NCBI GenBank assembly: GCA_011800805.1
Contig: MPNW01000132.1
Span: 87,362 to 151,361, forward strand
Reading direction: 5' to 3'
Origin: Hirudo medicinalis
Taxonomy: Eukaryota > Annelida > Clitellata > Hirudinida > Hirudinidae
Length of the DNA stretch: 64,000 nucleotides
The translations under genes were made by a program, and so were the position numbers. Below the pieces are notes generated by a model. The model did no database searches. It saw nothing but the letters and a program-made list of their open reading frames with translations, and had not been told where the DNA came from. Shown in pieces: positions 62,733 to 64,000 of the stretch (positions are counted from its first letter, which is position 1; each line of letters starts with the position of its first letter).

Positions 62733-64000
62733 TCAGTCTACATCCATCCCTGCAGCATTTTCAGTTGGTGGCTCATTAGGCTCAGAGGTTTCTGGAACAT
62801 CTTCTGCAGAATTGTTGCTGTTATTTGCTTGTCCAGCTTTCTTTTCATCTTTCTGTTTTGGAGGTTCTTCCTTGGGTTTAGGTTTGGGCTTGTTAACAAT
62901 GGGATTGCAAGTTGACCAGAGTGCCTGTAATTTATAATAAATTGCATTAAGTACCACGATTCACTTTTAAATCTGGATTACCATCCTTACCTCTACTTGA
63001 CTCATAATCTGACCGGTGAGTACAGTAGGGTTATCATAGGCTTTCTGATGATTGCACAAGTTCACATGCTTCTCAAACCATGCCTGCTTCTCAAGCACAA
63101 GATTCTTTACTTTCTCCACCTCTGCAGCATCCAGGTGTGAAAACCTTTCATCCTTTGGATTTATCAAAACTTGTGGAAAAACCTCAAAGTAGGAATAATG
63201 CCAAATGTAAAAACCTTGTTCATGTAGGCTTCAACTGTTTTTGCAAGAATTTGAATAGCTTGTGAGAGTTTCTCAAAAGCTTGAGGTCTGTTAACAGATT
63301 CCTGGTACCTGTCTTTCACAGGATTTCCTATTTTCTGCAAATGAGTAGAAAGTTACAATAAACAAGGATTCAAGAGAGAAGGTCGGCCGAATGGGTTGCA
63401 TTCCCGCATGCAATAGTGTCACGATCGCAACCCAGTGAGCGCCCTCAGATAGGGGCGCCACATGAATGTGCCATTCGACCAAAAAAGTACATTCACATCC
63501 TGTTCAGATATAAAAGGCACTCAAAAGATTGAATAAATACTTCAGAGGACTTCACACTCACTGTGAGACAAGCCAGCTTGTCAATGTAAACCTGCTTCTT
63601 TTCATCTTCACCTTCTTCATACAGCCAGTTCTCAGTGTCCTCCAACTTCAACAGAAAGGAATCCTTCTCCTGTGGCAAGAGGAACATTTAATCAGTAACA
63701 AGTCTCAAAAGCATTCAAGTGCAAACCAACCTCTTCCTTGATGAATTTCTCAAACTCTGCAGACAATTTGTTTCTCATGTCATAAACATATTCCTCTACA
63801 GCATTCTTTGCATCACCTCTCTCCTTCTCGAGCTTGTCTTGCATGATCATTTCGTTCTGCACAAACAGATAGAATCAAACTTCTCATCTTTTAATGGCTC
63901 TAAATGATAAACACTGACCTCCTGTTCCATCAACTTGTTAATATCAATTGGTTTGAACTTTCCACCAGAAGCGACCACTGGTAGTTCGATCGTCTTGACC
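62733..64000 (-). CDS. HSPA4: HSPA4/HSP110 family chaperone, C-terminal part (gene continues beyond window)
   Basis: HSP110 proteins act as nucleotide-exchange factors for HSP70 in the cytosol. Six exons on minus lie in the window: 63919 to beyond 64000 ([20 protein letters not shown]), 63731-63856 ([20 protein letters not shown]), 63562-63669 ([20 protein letters not shown]), 63215-63334 ([20 protein letters not shown]), 62991-63182 ([20 protein letters not shown]) and 62733-62924 ([16 protein letters not shown]...). They form the alpha-helical C-terminal lid; the stop follows GMDVD, like MDID of vertebrate HSPA4. All introns seen are phase 0. The nucleotide-binding domain lies right of the window. 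The intron 63335-63561 carries a SINE. Confidence 0.93.
63383..63530 (+). mobile_element. tRNA-derived SINE copy in an HSPA4/HSP110 intron
   Basis: This copy starts GGTCGGCCGAATGGGTTGCA, has GATCGCAACCC in place of the B box, lacks about 20 bases found in the others, and ends CACATCCTGTTCAGATATAA. It is the most diverged of the three copies and again antisense to the host gene; it takes up most of a 227-bp intron. Confidence 0.75.

Overview
This window is nuclear DNA of a bilaterian animal. It is AT-rich and dense with introns: genes are split into many short exons with canonical splice sites, separated by intergenic DNA full of simple repeats and decayed transposons. The muscle myosin heavy chain reads, from memory of the family, closest to molluscan or other lophotrochozoan striated myosins (for example RNRSSVSS near the C-terminus and NWQWWKLY after the lever arm). 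I therefore lean towards a lophotrochozoan invertebrate, but no alignment was run and the phylum is not settled. Two single-N gaps (563 and 19765) show a draft assembly.

Layout from left to right. At 1-950 there are unassigned candidate exons on the plus strand. The katanin p80 WD40 gene lies on minus (about 1829-3842) and is head-to-head with CNOT3 on plus (5979-10823, 17 exons, 718 aa). CNOT3 converges on a striated-muscle myosin II heavy chain on minus (about 11614-22012). After a transposon-bearing gap come UBE2D on plus (25963-27219, 147 aa) and a ZFP36/TIS11 CCCH zinc-finger gene on minus (30519-31079, 155 aa). A repeat-rich desert (31.1-38.1 kb) holds two inverted LINE fragments, a dead Tc1/mariner element and one orphan exon. 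MEIS/homothorax on plus spans 38119-47341 (11 exons, 427 aa). A degenerate LINE lies at 49.0-50.4 kb. Then come NUMB on plus (51207-54259, 556 aa), ADP-dependent glucokinase on minus (55232-57346, 488 aa), a hAT transposon remnant (about 59.5-60.2 kb), proteasome subunit PSMD8/Rpn12 on plus (60646-62179, 280 aa) and the C-terminal part of an HSPA4/HSP110 chaperone gene on minus running off the right edge.

I worked out exon chains by hand. For CNOT3, UBE2D, ZFP36, MEIS, NUMB, ADPGK and PSMD8 the exon lengths sum to an exact multiple of three, which supports the models. The genes are mostly unrelated housekeeping and developmental genes and do not form an operon-like unit. Loose themes are mRNA decay (CNOT3, and ZFP36 proteins, which in other animals recruit CCR4-NOT to AU-rich mRNAs) and ubiquitin-proteasome function (UBE2D, PSMD8).

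I did not find a new biological system. The observations most worth following up are two GC-AG introns in MEIS, a basic 21-residue cassette inside the NUMB PTB domain, a tRNA-derived SINE family always antisense to its host genes, hAT elements with matching ends at opposite sides of the window, and unassigned exon-like open segments.
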